A stretch of DNA of 64,000 nucleotides from contig NZ_CP094824.1 of assembly GCF_025561425.1 (NCBI RefSeq), positions 1,488,001 through 1,552,000 on the forward strand. The letters are read 5' to 3'. Shown piece after piece: positions 30,992 to 41,312 of this stretch (position 1 is its first letter; each line of letters begins with the position of its first letter). The notes beneath the pieces are model-generated. The model was not told the origin of the DNA and did not search any database. It was given only the letters and a program-made list of their open reading frames with translations. This DNA comes from Mammaliicoccus sciuri. Lineage in GTDB: Bacteria; Bacillota; Bacilli; Staphylococcales; Staphylococcaceae. Position numbers and translations under genes: made by a program.

Positions 30992-31585
30992 GCTAGTCTT
31001 AACAATCCAGGATACAGTAATAAACCAACAGAAACGAAACCTGGTAAAGCTGTAGATGTGCCACAAACTGGTGATACTGATCTACCTCCTGGTACAACTT
31101 ATGAAATTCCTGAAGGTGCTAATATTCCTGCAGGTTGGACTGCTACAGTTGATCCTAATACTGATGTAGCAACTGTTACAACTCCGGCTGACGCAACTCC
31201 TGGAACTAAAGCGGATATTCCAGTTAAAGTTAAATATCCTGATGGTTCTTCTGATGATACATCTGTTCCAGTTAAAGTAGAGAAAAATGATGCTCAAAAT
31301 AATGAGCCAAACTACGGTGATCAACCTGTTCCTACTAAACCTGGTAAAGCTGTAGATGTACCACAAACTGGTGATACTGATCTACCTCCTGGTACAACTT
31401 ATGAAATTCCCGAAGGTGCTGATATTCCTGCAGGTTGGACTGCTACAGTTGATCCTAACACTGGTGTAGTAACTGTTACACCTGCGGCTGATGCAAATAA
31501 TGGAGATAAAGCTGATATTCCAGTTAAAGTTAAGTATCCAGATGGTTCTTCTGACGATACTTCTGTTCCAGTAAAAGTAGTTTCA
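30992..31585 (+). repeat. Two nearly identical Rib-like domains, 300-bp period
   Basis: DNA from about 31041 recurs at exactly +300 (31341) with only scattered changes over more than 120 bases, while Rib-like copies 3-5 are much more diverged. This indicates a recent duplication inside the adhesin. Confidence 0.85.
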
Positions 31586-32169
31586 AACCAAGCTAATGAT
31601 CATACTCCTGGATATGAAGATACTGAAACTACTCCAGGTAATACTATTAAATTACCACAAAAAGGTGATAGCACTTTACCACCTAAAACAAAATTTGAAA
31701 TTCCTAATGGTAGTGTTCCTGACGGTTGGGATGTTCAAGTTGACCCTAATACTGGTGAGTTAACTGTAACAACTCCAGCTAATGCTAATGGTGATGAAAT
31801 AGAGCCTATTGAAGTTTTAGTTAAGTACCCAGATGGTACTTCTGAAGTAACTAGAGTTGCGGTTTCAGTAGTAAAACCTGACAGTGAAATTTTCGAACCA
31901 AGTTATGGAGGAGAACCAGTTCCTGTTAAACGCGGTACATCTATTGATATTCCTTTAACTGAGCGTGATTATCCTGAAGGTACTAAGTTTGAGATACCTA
32001 AAAATGATCTTCCAACAGGTTATACTGCTACAGTTGATCCATTGACAGGTGCTGTTACTGTTACACCTTCATCAGAAACACCAGTTGGAGACAAAAAAGA
32101 CATACCAGTTTTAGTTAAATATCCAGATGGTTCTTCTGAAATAATACCTGCCAGGGTGATAGTAGAAGA

Positions 32170-32491
32170 TAACAATAGCAATTCAGCTACTGACAGTTCT
32201 TCTGATTCTGCTACAGATAGTAGTTCAGCTACTGACAGTTCTTCAGACTCTAATTCAAATAGTGGTTCTGACATGAACTCTGATTCTAACAACGATTCTG
32301 GTTCTAACACAGATAGCAGCTCTGATAGCCAATCTGATAAAGATTCTGGTTCTGCTACTGATAGTAACTCAGCTACAGATAGTAGTTCTGATTCTAACAA
32401 TGACTCAGGTTCTAATACAGACAGCAGTTCTGATAGTAACTCAACTTCAGATAGCAACACTGACAGCAGCTCTGATTCTGATTCAGACAAA
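32170..32491 (+). repeat. Ser-Asp-rich region 1 of the adhesin
   Basis: Codes for S, D, N, T and G repeats (SDSNSD-like), as in the wall-spanning stalks of Sdr proteins. The DNA is a degenerate hexamer repeat of TCTGAT/AGCGAT type. Confidence 0.85.
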
Positions 32492-34690
32492 GATACTGAT
32501 GGAGATGGTACACCTGATAAAGATGACAAAGACATCGATGGTGACGGCATAAGTAATGAAGACGAAAAAGTTATTGGTACTGATCCAAACAACCCAGATA
32601 CTGATGGTAATGGTGTGAGTGATGGTGACGAAGACCATGATAGCGATGGTATTCCTAATAAAGATGAGTCTGATCCATCTTCAGATAAACCAACTGACAA
32701 AGATGGTGACGGTAAACCTGACATCACAACTCCGAAGGATACTGATGGCGATGGTACACCTGATAAAGATGACAACGACATCGACGGTGATGGCGTAAGC
32801 AACGAAGACGAAAAAGTTATCGGTACTGACCCTACAAACCCTGACACTGATCACGATGGTAAACCAGATGGTGATGAAGATCATGATGGTGACGGTATTC
32901 CTAATAAGGATGAATCTGATCCAAATTCTGATAAACCAACTGATAAAGATGGCGATGGTAAACCTGATATTGATACACCTAAAGACACTGATGGCGACGG
33001 CATCCCAGATAAAGATGACACTGACATCGATGGTGATGGTGTAAACAATGAAGATGAAAAAGTTATCGGTACTGATCCAACAAATCCTGATACTGACGGT
33101 AATGGTGTGAGTGATGGTGACGAGGATTACGATAGCGATGATATTCCTAACAAAGAGGAATCTAATCCAACATTAGACAAACCAACGGATGAAGATGGTG
33201 ACGGTAAACCTGATATCTCAACTCCGAAAGATACTGATGGTGATGGTACGCCTGATAAAGAGGATACTGACTTCGATGGTGATGGTATCAACAACGAAGA
33301 TGAGAAATTAATTGGTACTAATCCATACAATCCTGATACTGATAATGACGGCATTTCTGATGGTGACGAAGATCACGATGATGATGGTGACGGTAAACCT
33401 GATATCACAACGCCTCAAGATACTGACGGTGATGGTATCCAAGATAATGATGATCGCGATATCGATGGTGACGGTGTTAACAACGATGACGAAGAACTTA
33501 TCGGCACTGATCCATATGAACCTGATACAGACGGTGATGGAGTAAGTGATGGTGACGAAGATTACGATAGTGATGGTATACCTAACAAAGATGAGTCTAA
33601 TCCAACATTAGATGGACCAACTGATAAAGATGGTGACGGTAAACCTGACATCACAACACCTAAAGACACTGATGGTGACGGTATTCCTGATAAAGAAGAT
33701 ACTGACATCGATGGTGATGGTGTAAACAACGAAGATGAAAAAGCTATTGGTACTAATCCGAATAATCCTGATACTGACCATGATGGTATTCCTGATGGTG
33801 ATGAAGATCACGATGGTGCCGGTATTCCTAACAAAGATGAATCTGATCCTAAATCTGATAAACCAACAGATAAAGACGGTGACGGTAAACCTGCCATCTC
33901 AACTCCGAAAGATACTGACGGAGATGGCATACCAGATAAAGATGATACAGATATCGATGGAGACGGCGTTAACAACGAAGATGAAAAACTTATCGGTACT
34001 GATCCTACTAACCCAGACACTGACGGTAATGGTAAGAATGATGGTGACGAGGACTTTGATAGTGATGGATACCCTAACAAAGATGAATCTGATCCTAAAT
34101 CTGATAAACCAACAGATGAAAATGGTGATGGTAAACCTGATATTACAACTCCAGATGATACTGATGGAGATGGCGTTCTTGACAAAGATGATCCAGACAT
34201 CGACGGCGACGGCGTTAACAACGAAGATGAAATGCTTATCGGTTCTGATCCGTTAGATTCAGATACTAATGGTGATGGTGTAAATGATGGAGACGAAGAT
34301 TTCGATGGTGACGGTGTTCCTAACAAAGACGAATCTGATCCAAATTCATTTGAAATAACTGATAAAGATAGTGACGGTAAACCTGACATCACAACTCCAA
34401 AAGATACTGATGGAGATGGCATTCCTGATGGTGAAGACGACGACATCGATGGTGACGGCGTTAACAACGAGGATGAAAAACTTATCGGTACTGATCCAAC
34501 TAACCCAGACACTGACGGTAATGGTACAAGTGATGGAGATGAAGACCACGATAAAGATGGTATTCCTAACAAAGACGAATCTGATCCTACATCAGATGAA
34601 GTGACTGATAAAGATGGTGATGGTAAACCTGATATCACTACTCCTAAAGACACTGATGGTGACGGTAAACCTGATATCACTACACCTAAG
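32492..34690 (+). repeat. Nine tandem TSP3-like Asp-rich repeats, about 82 residues each
   Basis: Each unit starts [17 protein letters not shown] and runs through [15 protein letters not shown] and [17 protein letters not shown] to [13 protein letters not shown], about 246 bp. The DxDxDG loops match thrombospondin type 3 calcium-binding motifs. Unit 4 is shorter, lacking the [12 protein letters not shown] segment. A tenth unit lies apart at 35207-35440. Confidence 0.88.
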
Positions 34691-34702
34691 GATAATAAGG
34701 GA

Positions 34703-35206
34703 GATAGTAGTTCTGACATAGACTCTAACAGCAGTTCTAATACAGACAGCAGCTCTGATAGTAATTCAACTTCAGATAGTAACACTGATAGCAGTTCTGA
34801 CTCTACAACTGATAGCAATTCAGCTACTGACAGTTCTTCAGACTCAGATTCTAACTCTAACAGCGGTTCTGACATGAACTCTGACTCTAACAATGATTCT
34901 GGTTCTAATACAGATAGCAGCTCTGATAGTAACTCTACTTCAGATGACAACAGCTCTTCTGACTCAGACTCTAACTCTAATAGTGGATCTGACATGAACT
35001 CTGATTCTAATACAGACAGCAGCTCTGACAGTAACTTTACTTCAGATGACAACAGTACATCTGACTCAGACTCTAATTCAGTTTCTGATTCAAACAGTAC
35101 TTCTGATAGTGACAGTAATTCAAGCTCAACTTCAGATAGCAACACTGATAGTAGTTCTGACTCTAACAGTACTTCAAATTCTAGCTCTGATTCTGATTCA
35201 GACAAA
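34703..35206 (+). repeat. Ser-Asp-rich region 2 of the adhesin
   Basis: A second S/D/N/T-rich stretch, between the nine-unit array and the lone tenth Asp-rich unit. Its wording overlaps with region 1 (for example [11 protein letters not shown] in both), suggesting shared origin or gene conversion. Confidence 0.82.
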
Positions 35207-36125
35207 GATACTGATGGAGATGGAATCCCAGATAAAGATGACAACGACATCGATGGTGATGGTGTAAGCAATAAAGATGAAGAGTTAATTGGTACTGACC
35301 CAACTAAAGCTGATACTGATGGAAATGGAATTCCTGATGGTGACGAAGACTTTGACAAAGATGGTATTCCTAATAAAGATGAATCTGATCCTAAGTCAAA
35401 TACACCAACAGATAAAGACGGTGACGGTAAACCAGATATTACTATACCTAGTCAAGCTGCTTCAAATGACCCTGGATATGGTGATAGCTCAACTCCAGTT
35501 AAACCTGGTACTGAAGCTAAAATACCTCAAACTGGTGATAAAGAATTACCACCTGGTACGAAGTTTGACGTTCCAGCTGACAAAGTTCCAAGTGGTTGGA
35601 CTGTAACTGTAGACCCTAATTCTGGCGACATTACAGTTGTTCCACCGAAAGATGTAACACCTGGTACTATGGTTGATATTCCAGTAACTGTTACTTACCC
35701 TGATGGTTCTAAACAAACTGTAACTGTTGGTGTTGTAGTTGAAAAAGCTTCTGATAACACAGATGCTGGTTCTAGCAATATGGATGGTATGGATAGCAAA
35801 GCTGCTGATCATGCTGGACATATGGCACAAAATGAACAACAACAAAGCACTAATGGTATGGAAAGTTCTAAAGATAACATGATGAATAAAGATAGCAAAG
35901 AACAAGCAAAAGTATTACCAGACACTGGTGAAACACCTGCTGAAAATGCTACTTTATTCGGAAGCTTATTCGCAGGACTTGGCTCATTATTCTTATTCGG
36001 TCGTCGTAAAAAACAAGAAGAAGAACAATAAAATATAATGAGTATTTTCATTTTTGTCTATACATATTTGAATTCAGATTAAAAAATTTATATACATATA
36101 TTGAAATTGAAAGGAATGAAAGAGT

Positions 36126-37724
36126 GTGAATGCTAAACAGCAAATTAAAAGTATTATAAGTGAACATTCTGATTGTGAAAGGTTGTTTATAAGTATTGGG
36201 CATCCTAAAGTTAAAGCCGTTGTTAAAAGCTTTAAATTATCGAACAGTAATCAAATGATTAAATTTATCGAAACATATCGTAAGAAGAGTGGTAAAGCGG
36301 CCAAATGGATTAAAATTGATATTGTAACATCTGTTGAAGACATCCCATTTGATAATTTAAAAGAATACTTAGTTCATACAACTAGAAATCATGTTGAGTA
36401 TGGTTTTGTATTAGATTCCAATTGGCATCTAGCATTTTTACCAGAAGAAATAAACAGCAATGCTTTTATTAGACCTACAAACGAGAAAGGGATATTCATA
36501 CTTTCTGAGAAAAATATCAATCATTATTTAAGAAAGTATAAGAAGAATTATAATTTGTATTTACACAAAGATTATGAAGGCAAAGTAGTTCAGAGATTCT
36601 ATACAAAGAGTTTTTTTATTGAAGATGAACAGGTTATAAATTTAGAACAAGAAAGTTACAAGAAAGGGTTAAGACCAGTAGATAATCTTCCAGTTGAAAT
36701 TGATCGTATGATTCAAACGAATACAGATTATTTGATGAAACTTATACAAGATAATGGTAAGTATCATTATGGCTATTTTCCACACTTTGATATCAATATC
36801 AATACTTATAACAACCTATGTCATAGTTCTACAACATATGCATTTATTAAATCATTATCTTATTTGAAGAAGAACGTAAGTTTAGCTAAGAAACCGATAG
36901 ATTACATTATCAATCATTATTTACATAAACACGAAGGTGCAACTTATGTATTTGATGATACACATTATATTAATGAAATTAAAGTAGGTCAGAACGCTGC
37001 ATTTATACTAGCTGTATGTGGTTATATACAATACGGTCGTTCGAATAAGAAGTATTTAAAAGCAGCTCAAAATGTAGCGAAAGGCTTATTAAATATGATT
37101 GATGAGAACGGAGAAACAACTCATGTATTGAATTATCCAGATTTATCAGTTAAAGAATCATTTAGATTCATTTATTATGAAGGTCAAGCAGCACTAGCAT
37201 TATTAAAATTATATCAACTGGATCAAAATGAAGAATGGTTGAATACTGCCAAATTACTTTACGAAAAATTTATTCAAAAATCATATTGGAAACACCATGA
37301 CTACTGGTTAAGTTATAGTACAGAAGTATTGATTCAAATAGAACCAGAAGAAAAATATTATCAATTTGCTTTTCAAAATTTAGGAGAACATTTGAATAAC
37401 GTACAAAATCGTCAGTCTACAGATCCATTATTACTAGGCATGTTAATGGCTACATATAATATAGTAGAAAGTGCGAAACAACATGACCAATCTGAGTTGA
37501 TTAAACAATATATAGACGTTGATTTATTAGTTGATACGATTCATAGAAGAGCAGATTATATGAGAACAGGTTATTTTTATCCTGAAGTTGCAATGTATTT
37601 CCAAAATCCAGAGCGCACATTAGAGGCATTCTATATTAAACATGAAGGTTATCGTGTAAAGATAGATGATATCGAACATTACTTAACGAGTTATGTAGAG
37701 TATCTGAAAGTATTCAATAAATAA
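36126..37724 (+). CDS. Hypothetical protein, possible alpha/alpha-toroid C-terminal domain
   Basis: 532 residues from GTG at 36126, preceded by AAAGGA. Residues 1-180 match nothing I recognise. Residues 200-520 are a regular series of helical hairpins with aromatic-rich loops (YGYFPHFDINI, NAAFILAVCGYIQYG, YYEGQAALALLKLYQ, YWLSYSTEVLIQ), the pattern of six-hairpin carbohydrate-active enzymes such as C5-epimerase or GH88-like proteins. No signal peptide is present, so it is cytoplasmic. It sits 94 bases after the adhesin and has its own terminator. Confidence 0.6.
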   Translation: MNAKQQIKSIISEHSDCERLFISIGHPKVKAVVKSFKLSNSNQMIKFIETYRKKSGKAAKWIKIDIVTSVEDIPFDNLKEYLVHTTRNHVEYGFVLDSNWHLAFLPEEINSNAFIRPTNEKGIFILSEKNINHYLRKYKKNYNLYLHKDYEGKVVQRFYTKSFFIEDEQVINLEQESYKKGLRPVDNLPVEIDRMIQTNTDYLMKLIQDNGKYHYGYFPHFDININTYNNLCHSSTTYAFIKSLSYLKKNVSLAKKPIDYIINHYLHKHEGATYVFDDTHYINEIKVGQNAAFILAVCGYIQYGRSNKKYLKAAQNVAKGLLNMIDENGETTHVLNYPDLSVKESFRFIYYEGQAALALLKLYQLDQNEEWLNTAKLLYEKFIQKSYWKHHDYWLSYSTEVLIQIEPEEKYYQFAFQNLGEHLNNVQNRQSTDPLLLGMLMATYNIVESAKQHDQSELIKQYIDVDLLVDTIHRRADYMRTGYFYPEVAMYFQNPERTLEAFYIKHEGYRVKIDDIEHYLTSYVEYLKVFNK

Positions 37725-37725
37725 C

Positions 37726-37768
37726 AAAATCCTACCTTTTCCATTGTAATGGAGTAGGTAGGATTTTT
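37726..37768. terminator. Bidirectional terminator between the hypothetical gene and the queuosine transporter
   Basis: AAAATCCTACC and GGTAGGATTTTT around a loop that itself can pair (CCATT/AATGG). It lies between convergent genes. Confidence 0.85.
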
Positions 37769-37785
37769 ATTGGAATTGTATGAAA

Positions 37786-38475
37786 TTATTCGCTAATCTT
37801 ACCATTTCTATACATTGATTTAGCAATGTAACCAAACGGTACGTTAGATAATGTTGTGATGAGTTTTAAGAAGTATGTCGTAAAGAATATTTCAAAGACA
37901 ACATTGTTCGGTAAGTTACCATAGAACGCAATCAGTACAAAGATCGCTGTATCGACTATTGAACTGATAACTGTACTTCCGTAAGCTCTTATATAGAAAG
38001 TTCTATCAGATGAGAATTTCTTCTTAATTAATGTGAATAGTAATACATCTAAATGTTGACCAATGATATATGCAATGATGGATCCAAGTGCAATTCTTGG
38101 TACAATATTAAAGATTGTTTCAAGCGCTTCTTGAGAGATATCTTCCTGTGCAGGAATAAACGCTAAAGAGCACTGTAATAATATAACCATGACGATTACT
38201 GAAGAAAATCCAAGCCAAACTGCTTTTCGTGCTCGTTTTCTACCATAGATATCGTTTAATATATCTGTTGCAAGATATATTGATGCGAACATAACATTTC
38301 CAAGTGTTGCACTAACTGAAAAGAGTTCTACTGTTTTAATAACCTGTATATTTGCTATAATAGTACCTATAGCAACCCAAACGAACAGGCCAATTTTTCC
38401 AAAAAATCGGTATAGAACGAGCATCAATATAAACGTAACGAAGAAAGTTCCAATACCTATTAATTCATTATACAT
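37786..38475 (-). CDS. Queuosine precursor transporter (YhhQ/VUT-1 family)
   Basis: 229 residues, about six membrane helices. Family features are visible in ASIYLATDILNDIYGRKRARKAVWLGF and GSIIAYIIGQHLDVLLFTLIKKK. It imports queuosine precursors such as preQ1 or preQ0 for tRNA modification. The assignment is strengthened by the preQ1-I riboswitch directly upstream (38484-38523), whose expression platform covers the GGAGG ribosome site. Monocistronic. Confidence 0.92.
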   Translation of the reverse strand: MYNELIGIGTFFVTFILMLVLYRFFGKIGLFVWVAIGTIIANIQVIKTVELFSVSATLGNVMFASIYLATDILNDIYGRKRARKAVWLGFSSVIVMVILLQCSLAFIPAQEDISQEALETIFNIVPRIALGSIIAYIIGQHLDVLLFTLIKKKFSSDRTFYIRAYGSTVISSIVDTAIFVLIAFYGNLPNNVVFEIFFTTYFLKLITTLSNVPFGYIAKSMYRNGKISE

Positions 38476-38483
38476 AACTTTGT

Positions 38484-38523
38484 TCCTCCTAAATTTTGAT
38501 ATAGCGGGTGTTTAGAAACCGCG
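38484..38523 (-). promoter_or_regulatory. preQ1-I riboswitch controlling the queuosine precursor transporter
   Basis: On the minus strand: GCGG stem, loop TTTCTAAACAC, CCGC stem, A-containing tail TATATCAAAA, then TTTAGGAGGA. This matches the class I preQ1 aptamer (GG-TTC-loop-CACCC, A-rich tail, H-type pseudoknot): loop CTAAA can pair with TTTAG, which overlaps the AGGAGG ribosome site, so ligand binding should block translation. Confidence 0.85.
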
Positions 38524-38635
38524 ATAATCGAACTTATCTATTATACGGCTCAAAGTTATAAAAATCAATAAGCTTTATCGTAAACAATTTGTATGATGAA
38601 TGTTATAATAACGGTCTAGTAAGGGAGTGACACTC

Positions 38636-38821
38636 ATTTTAGCTCAAGAAGAGAAACAAGCAATTAAACAAATAGATCAATTGATGGAAACATACTGTAA
38701 AGGGTGTTTATTAAAGACACATTATAGGGAAACTAAAGGTAAACGCCAAGCACATCAGTATTGTATATCGGAATGTTCTATCGGTATACGCATTAAACAA
38801 TTAGGTAACAAGTTGCAATAA
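38636..38821 (+). CDS. Small zinc-finger protein (C2HCIx2C type, PF10782-like)
   Basis: About 61 residues. YCKGC...[11 protein letters not shown] gives the Cys-x2-Cys ... His-x2-Cys-Ile-x2-Cys pattern of this small staphylococcal and bacillus family of unknown function. The start is unusual: AAGGGAGTGA (38621-38630) is a good ribosome site, and the first codon at proper distance is ATT at 38636; GTG at 38627 lies inside the ribosome site. It precedes cvfC by 10 bases, probably one transcript. Confidence 0.72.
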   Translation: MLAQEEKQAIKQIDQLMETYCKGCLLKTHYRETKGKRQAHQYCISECSIGIRIKQLGNKLQ

Positions 38822-38831
38822 GGAGGATATT

Positions 38832-39956
38832 ATGGAAATTGTTAGAGTTGAACCGACACCAAGCCCAAATACGATGAAAATCGTTTTATCATTTAAGAAA
38901 GAAGATAGGTCTTCAAATACTTATACTGAAGTGAATGATCATAATCCGGAATTCATTAACCGTATTCTTCAATTAGATGGTATTAAATCTGTATTCCATG
39001 TTATGGACTTTATCGCTGTAGATAAACGCCCAAAAGAAAACTGGGATACTTTACTTAAAGACGTTACAGCAGCCATCTCAGGTTCAGATCAAGAAGAGGA
39101 CTTTGCTGAAAATCAAGTAAATGAACATTTCGGTGAAGTAAAAGCTGAAGTCTTAAAGTTTAAAGGTATACCTTATCAAATTAAATTAACAACACAAGAA
39201 GAAGAAAAACGAAAACAACTTCCAGAGATTTATATTGATAGTATGCTAAAAGCAACAAAAGACTCAGATAATGTTGTCTTTTTAAGAAAATGGGAAGATT
39301 TAGGTGTACGTTACGGCGAAGTAGAGGAAGTATTAGCAACCGTTCAAGAAGAAATATTAGCTTTGTACCCTAAAGAGAAATTAGAGGCTTTAGTTGAAGA
39401 AGCTTTAACAAGTGACATTACCATTCCTGAAAAGCAATTTGTACATGTTGATAAAGAAACGTTTGAACAAGAAGAGGATTGGAAAGTAAAATTAAGAATG
39501 TTAAATGACTTTCCAACACCGACAGAAGACGATTATCCATTATTAGATGTCGCGTTAAATGATGAAAAACCTCAAGTACGCAGAATGGCAATCGTACTAT
39601 TAGGTATGATTGAATCAAAAGAAACATTACCTTATTTATACAAAGGTATGAAAGATAAAGTTGTTTCTGTTAGAAGAACAGCTGGTGACTGTTTAAGTGA
39701 TTTAGGATTTAAAGAAGCTTTACCAGTAATGATAGAAGCATTAGAAGACCCTCAGAAAATTGTAAGATGGCGTGCAGCTATGTTTATATTTGATGAAGGC
39801 GATGAAACTGCTTTAGAAGCATTGAAGAAAAGACAAGATGATCCAGCATTCGATGTTAAATTGCAAGTACAAATGGCAATTGAAAGAATCGAAAATGGTG
39901 AAGAAGCATTAGGTTCAGTTTGGAAACAAATGGCTAATAGAAAGAAAGAGGGATAA
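38832..39956 (+). CDS. cvfC: Conserved virulence factor C (Nfu-like N-terminus with HEAT repeats)
   Basis: 374 residues. The N-terminal segment ([17 protein letters not shown], about 4-90) resembles the Nfu N-terminal domain of iron-sulfur scaffold proteins. The C-terminal half (about 210-365) consists of HEAT-like repeats ([46 protein letters not shown]). CvfC mutants in S. aureus have reduced virulence and hemolysin; the biochemical role is unclear. GGAGG ribosome site. It is followed after three bases by a bacilliredoxin gene. Confidence 0.88.
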   Translation: MEIVRVEPTPSPNTMKIVLSFKKEDRSSNTYTEVNDHNPEFINRILQLDGIKSVFHVMDFIAVDKRPKENWDTLLKDVTAAISGSDQEEDFAENQVNEHFGEVKAEVLKFKGIPYQIKLTTQEEEKRKQLPEIYIDSMLKATKDSDNVVFLRKWEDLGVRYGEVEEVLATVQEEILALYPKEKLEALVEEALTSDITIPEKQFVHVDKETFEQEEDWKVKLRMLNDFPTPTEDDYPLLDVALNDEKPQVRRMAIVLLGMIESKETLPYLYKGMKDKVVSVRRTAGDCLSDLGFKEALPVMIEALEDPQKIVRWRAAMFIFDEGDETALEALKKRQDDPAFDVKLQVQMAIERIENGEEALGSVWKQMANRKKEG

Positions 39957-39959
39957 AAG

Positions 39960-40397
39960 ATGAATGCATATGAACAATACATGAAAGAACTCGCTCAACC
40001 AATGAGAAGTGAATTAACTGGACAAGGCTTTGAAAGTTTAGAATCAGCAGAATCAGTTAAAGAATATATGGAGAACGCGCAACCGAATGAAACAACATTT
40101 ATCGTCGTAAACTCTGTATGTGGATGTGCAGCTGGTTTAGCACGTCCTGCAGCTGTTACTGTAGCTCAACAAAATGATAAAAAACCTTCAAGAATCGCTA
40201 CAGTATTTGCTGGACAAGATAAAGAAGCAACTGAAACAATGAGAGAATATATCGCACAAGTACCATCAAGTCCATCAATGGCATTATTTAAAGGTAACGA
40301 GCTTAAATACTTTATGCCACGTGAACATATTGAAGGAAGAGATATCCAAGAAATCTGTTTGGATATTAAAGACGCTTTTGATGAATACTGTGATTAA
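39960..40397 (+). CDS. Bacilliredoxin (BrxA/BrxB, YphP family)
   Basis: 145 residues, thioredoxin fold with the diagnostic Cys54-Gly-Cys56 motif ([14 protein letters not shown]). It removes bacillithiol from S-bacillithiolated proteins, consistent with bshA at 1810. Close to cvfC and overlapped by the downstream methyltransferase gene, so probably one operon. Confidence 0.92.
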   Translation: MNAYEQYMKELAQPMRSELTGQGFESLESAESVKEYMENAQPNETTFIVVNSVCGCAAGLARPAAVTVAQQNDKKPSRIATVFAGQDKEATETMREYIAQVPSSPSMALFKGNELKYFMPREHIEGRDIQEICLDIKDAFDEYCD

Positions 40398-41181
40398 TAT
40401 TCGTATCACAACTGCCGTTAAAACTAATGCATCTCTCTACAAACAAGTAGAAGATGCATTTTCTGTGTTATCTAAATTAGCATCCATTCAGAATGTTCAA
40501 ATCATTAAACGAAGAAAATTAACGATTAATCAATTGTTTCAACGAGATGCGACACCATTAATTGTATTTGAAAGTAGCGGACCTAAACTCTATTTCACGC
40601 CAGATACACCGATATATTTTCATTTAGATACTGTCAAAGTTAAATTGCATATGATGAAACAACATAAGATGCCTGTACTAATTGAAATGTTAGATGAAAT
40701 AATATCAGACTTTAAAATATTTAATTTCATAGATGGCACAATGGGCTTTGGGCGTGATACTTATTTAATATTAAAGCATTATCAACAAGCAAATGTATAT
40801 GCGATAGAACAAAATCCACTTATCCATTATGTCATTTCTGAAGGCATGAAACGCTATTTAACAGAAGACGAATTAAGACGCATCCATTATATAAATGATG
40901 ATTATCACAATTGGATCGAACAACATCCAGAATTGGTCGACATCTTATATTTAGATCATATGTTTGAACAGACGCTTGATGAAGCCGATAGAATGGGGGA
41001 ACTTTCACGCAATATTGAAATACCTTCAGAAATCAAAAATGTATCGGGGTTCAAATATTTAATCGTAAAAGCACATTATAAAAGCGAGCTTTTCAAAAAG
41101 TTTAATACAATACAATGTATAAGGAAAAGCACTAAAACACATTATGGACTGAGAATAAATCAAGATTATAAATATGAGTGA
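40381..41181 (+). CDS. RsmJ-like class I SAM-dependent methyltransferase
   Basis: 266 residues from the ATG at 40381, overlapping the bacilliredoxin end by 17 bases; GTG at 40390 is an alternative. The SAM-binding motif is [16 protein letters not shown] (about 116-131), as in RsmJ (16S rRNA G1516). The acidic catalytic motif reads [11 protein letters not shown], where RsmJ proteins usually have DPMF. The target RNA is unknown. Confidence 0.75.
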   Translation: MNTVINIRITTAVKTNASLYKQVEDAFSVLSKLASIQNVQIIKRRKLTINQLFQRDATPLIVFESSGPKLYFTPDTPIYFHLDTVKVKLHMMKQHKMPVLIEMLDEIISDFKIFNFIDGTMGFGRDTYLILKHYQQANVYAIEQNPLIHYVISEGMKRYLTEDELRRIHYINDDYHNWIEQHPELVDILYLDHMFEQTLDEADRMGELSRNIEIPSEIKNVSGFKYLIVKAHYKSELFKKFNTIQCIRKSTKTHYGLRINQDYKYE

Positions 41182-41312
41182 TGGTGGAGAATATTATACG
41201 AAAGTCTTCTTGCGATGTAGCTTGTTTTGGTACCTAGTCGCACGATATCTTCTAGTCTTCGTGCACTTACATTCATAATTTAAACATCACTTAATTCTAT
41301 ACCATTATATGC

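Larger units (their letters stand above)
30688..36031 (+). pseudogene. Giant surface adhesin, C-terminal fragment with LPDTG anchor
   Basis: The frame is open from 30689 with no start signal; the first Met (30953) has no ribosome site. In order: G5 modules (to about 30990); four Rib-like repeats with YPDGSS (30992-32170); a Ser/Asp-rich stretch; nine tandem TSP3-like Asp-rich repeats (32492 to about 34690); a second Ser/Asp stretch; one more Asp-rich unit; a fifth Rib-like repeat (about 35452-35755); a Met-rich tail; then LPDTG, a hydrophobic helix and [11 protein letters not shown]. The intact protein would be about 2,700 residues, calcium-dependent by analogy with Sdr/TSP3 proteins. Confidence 0.87.

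Noticed and set aside
33808-35358. Long reverse-strand open frame of 516 codons within the adhesin repeats, with others at 32020-32847 and 26564-27100
   Set aside because: They are complements of Ser-Asp, Asp-rich and E/T-rich coding repeats. Their predicted proteins are low-complexity (L, S, P, V) with no ribosome sites, so they are shadows.
30953-36031. An independent gene starting at Met 30953
   Set aside because: No ribosome site, and the frame continues upstream with G5-like sequence to the IS border; it is the C-terminal part of the interrupted adhesin.
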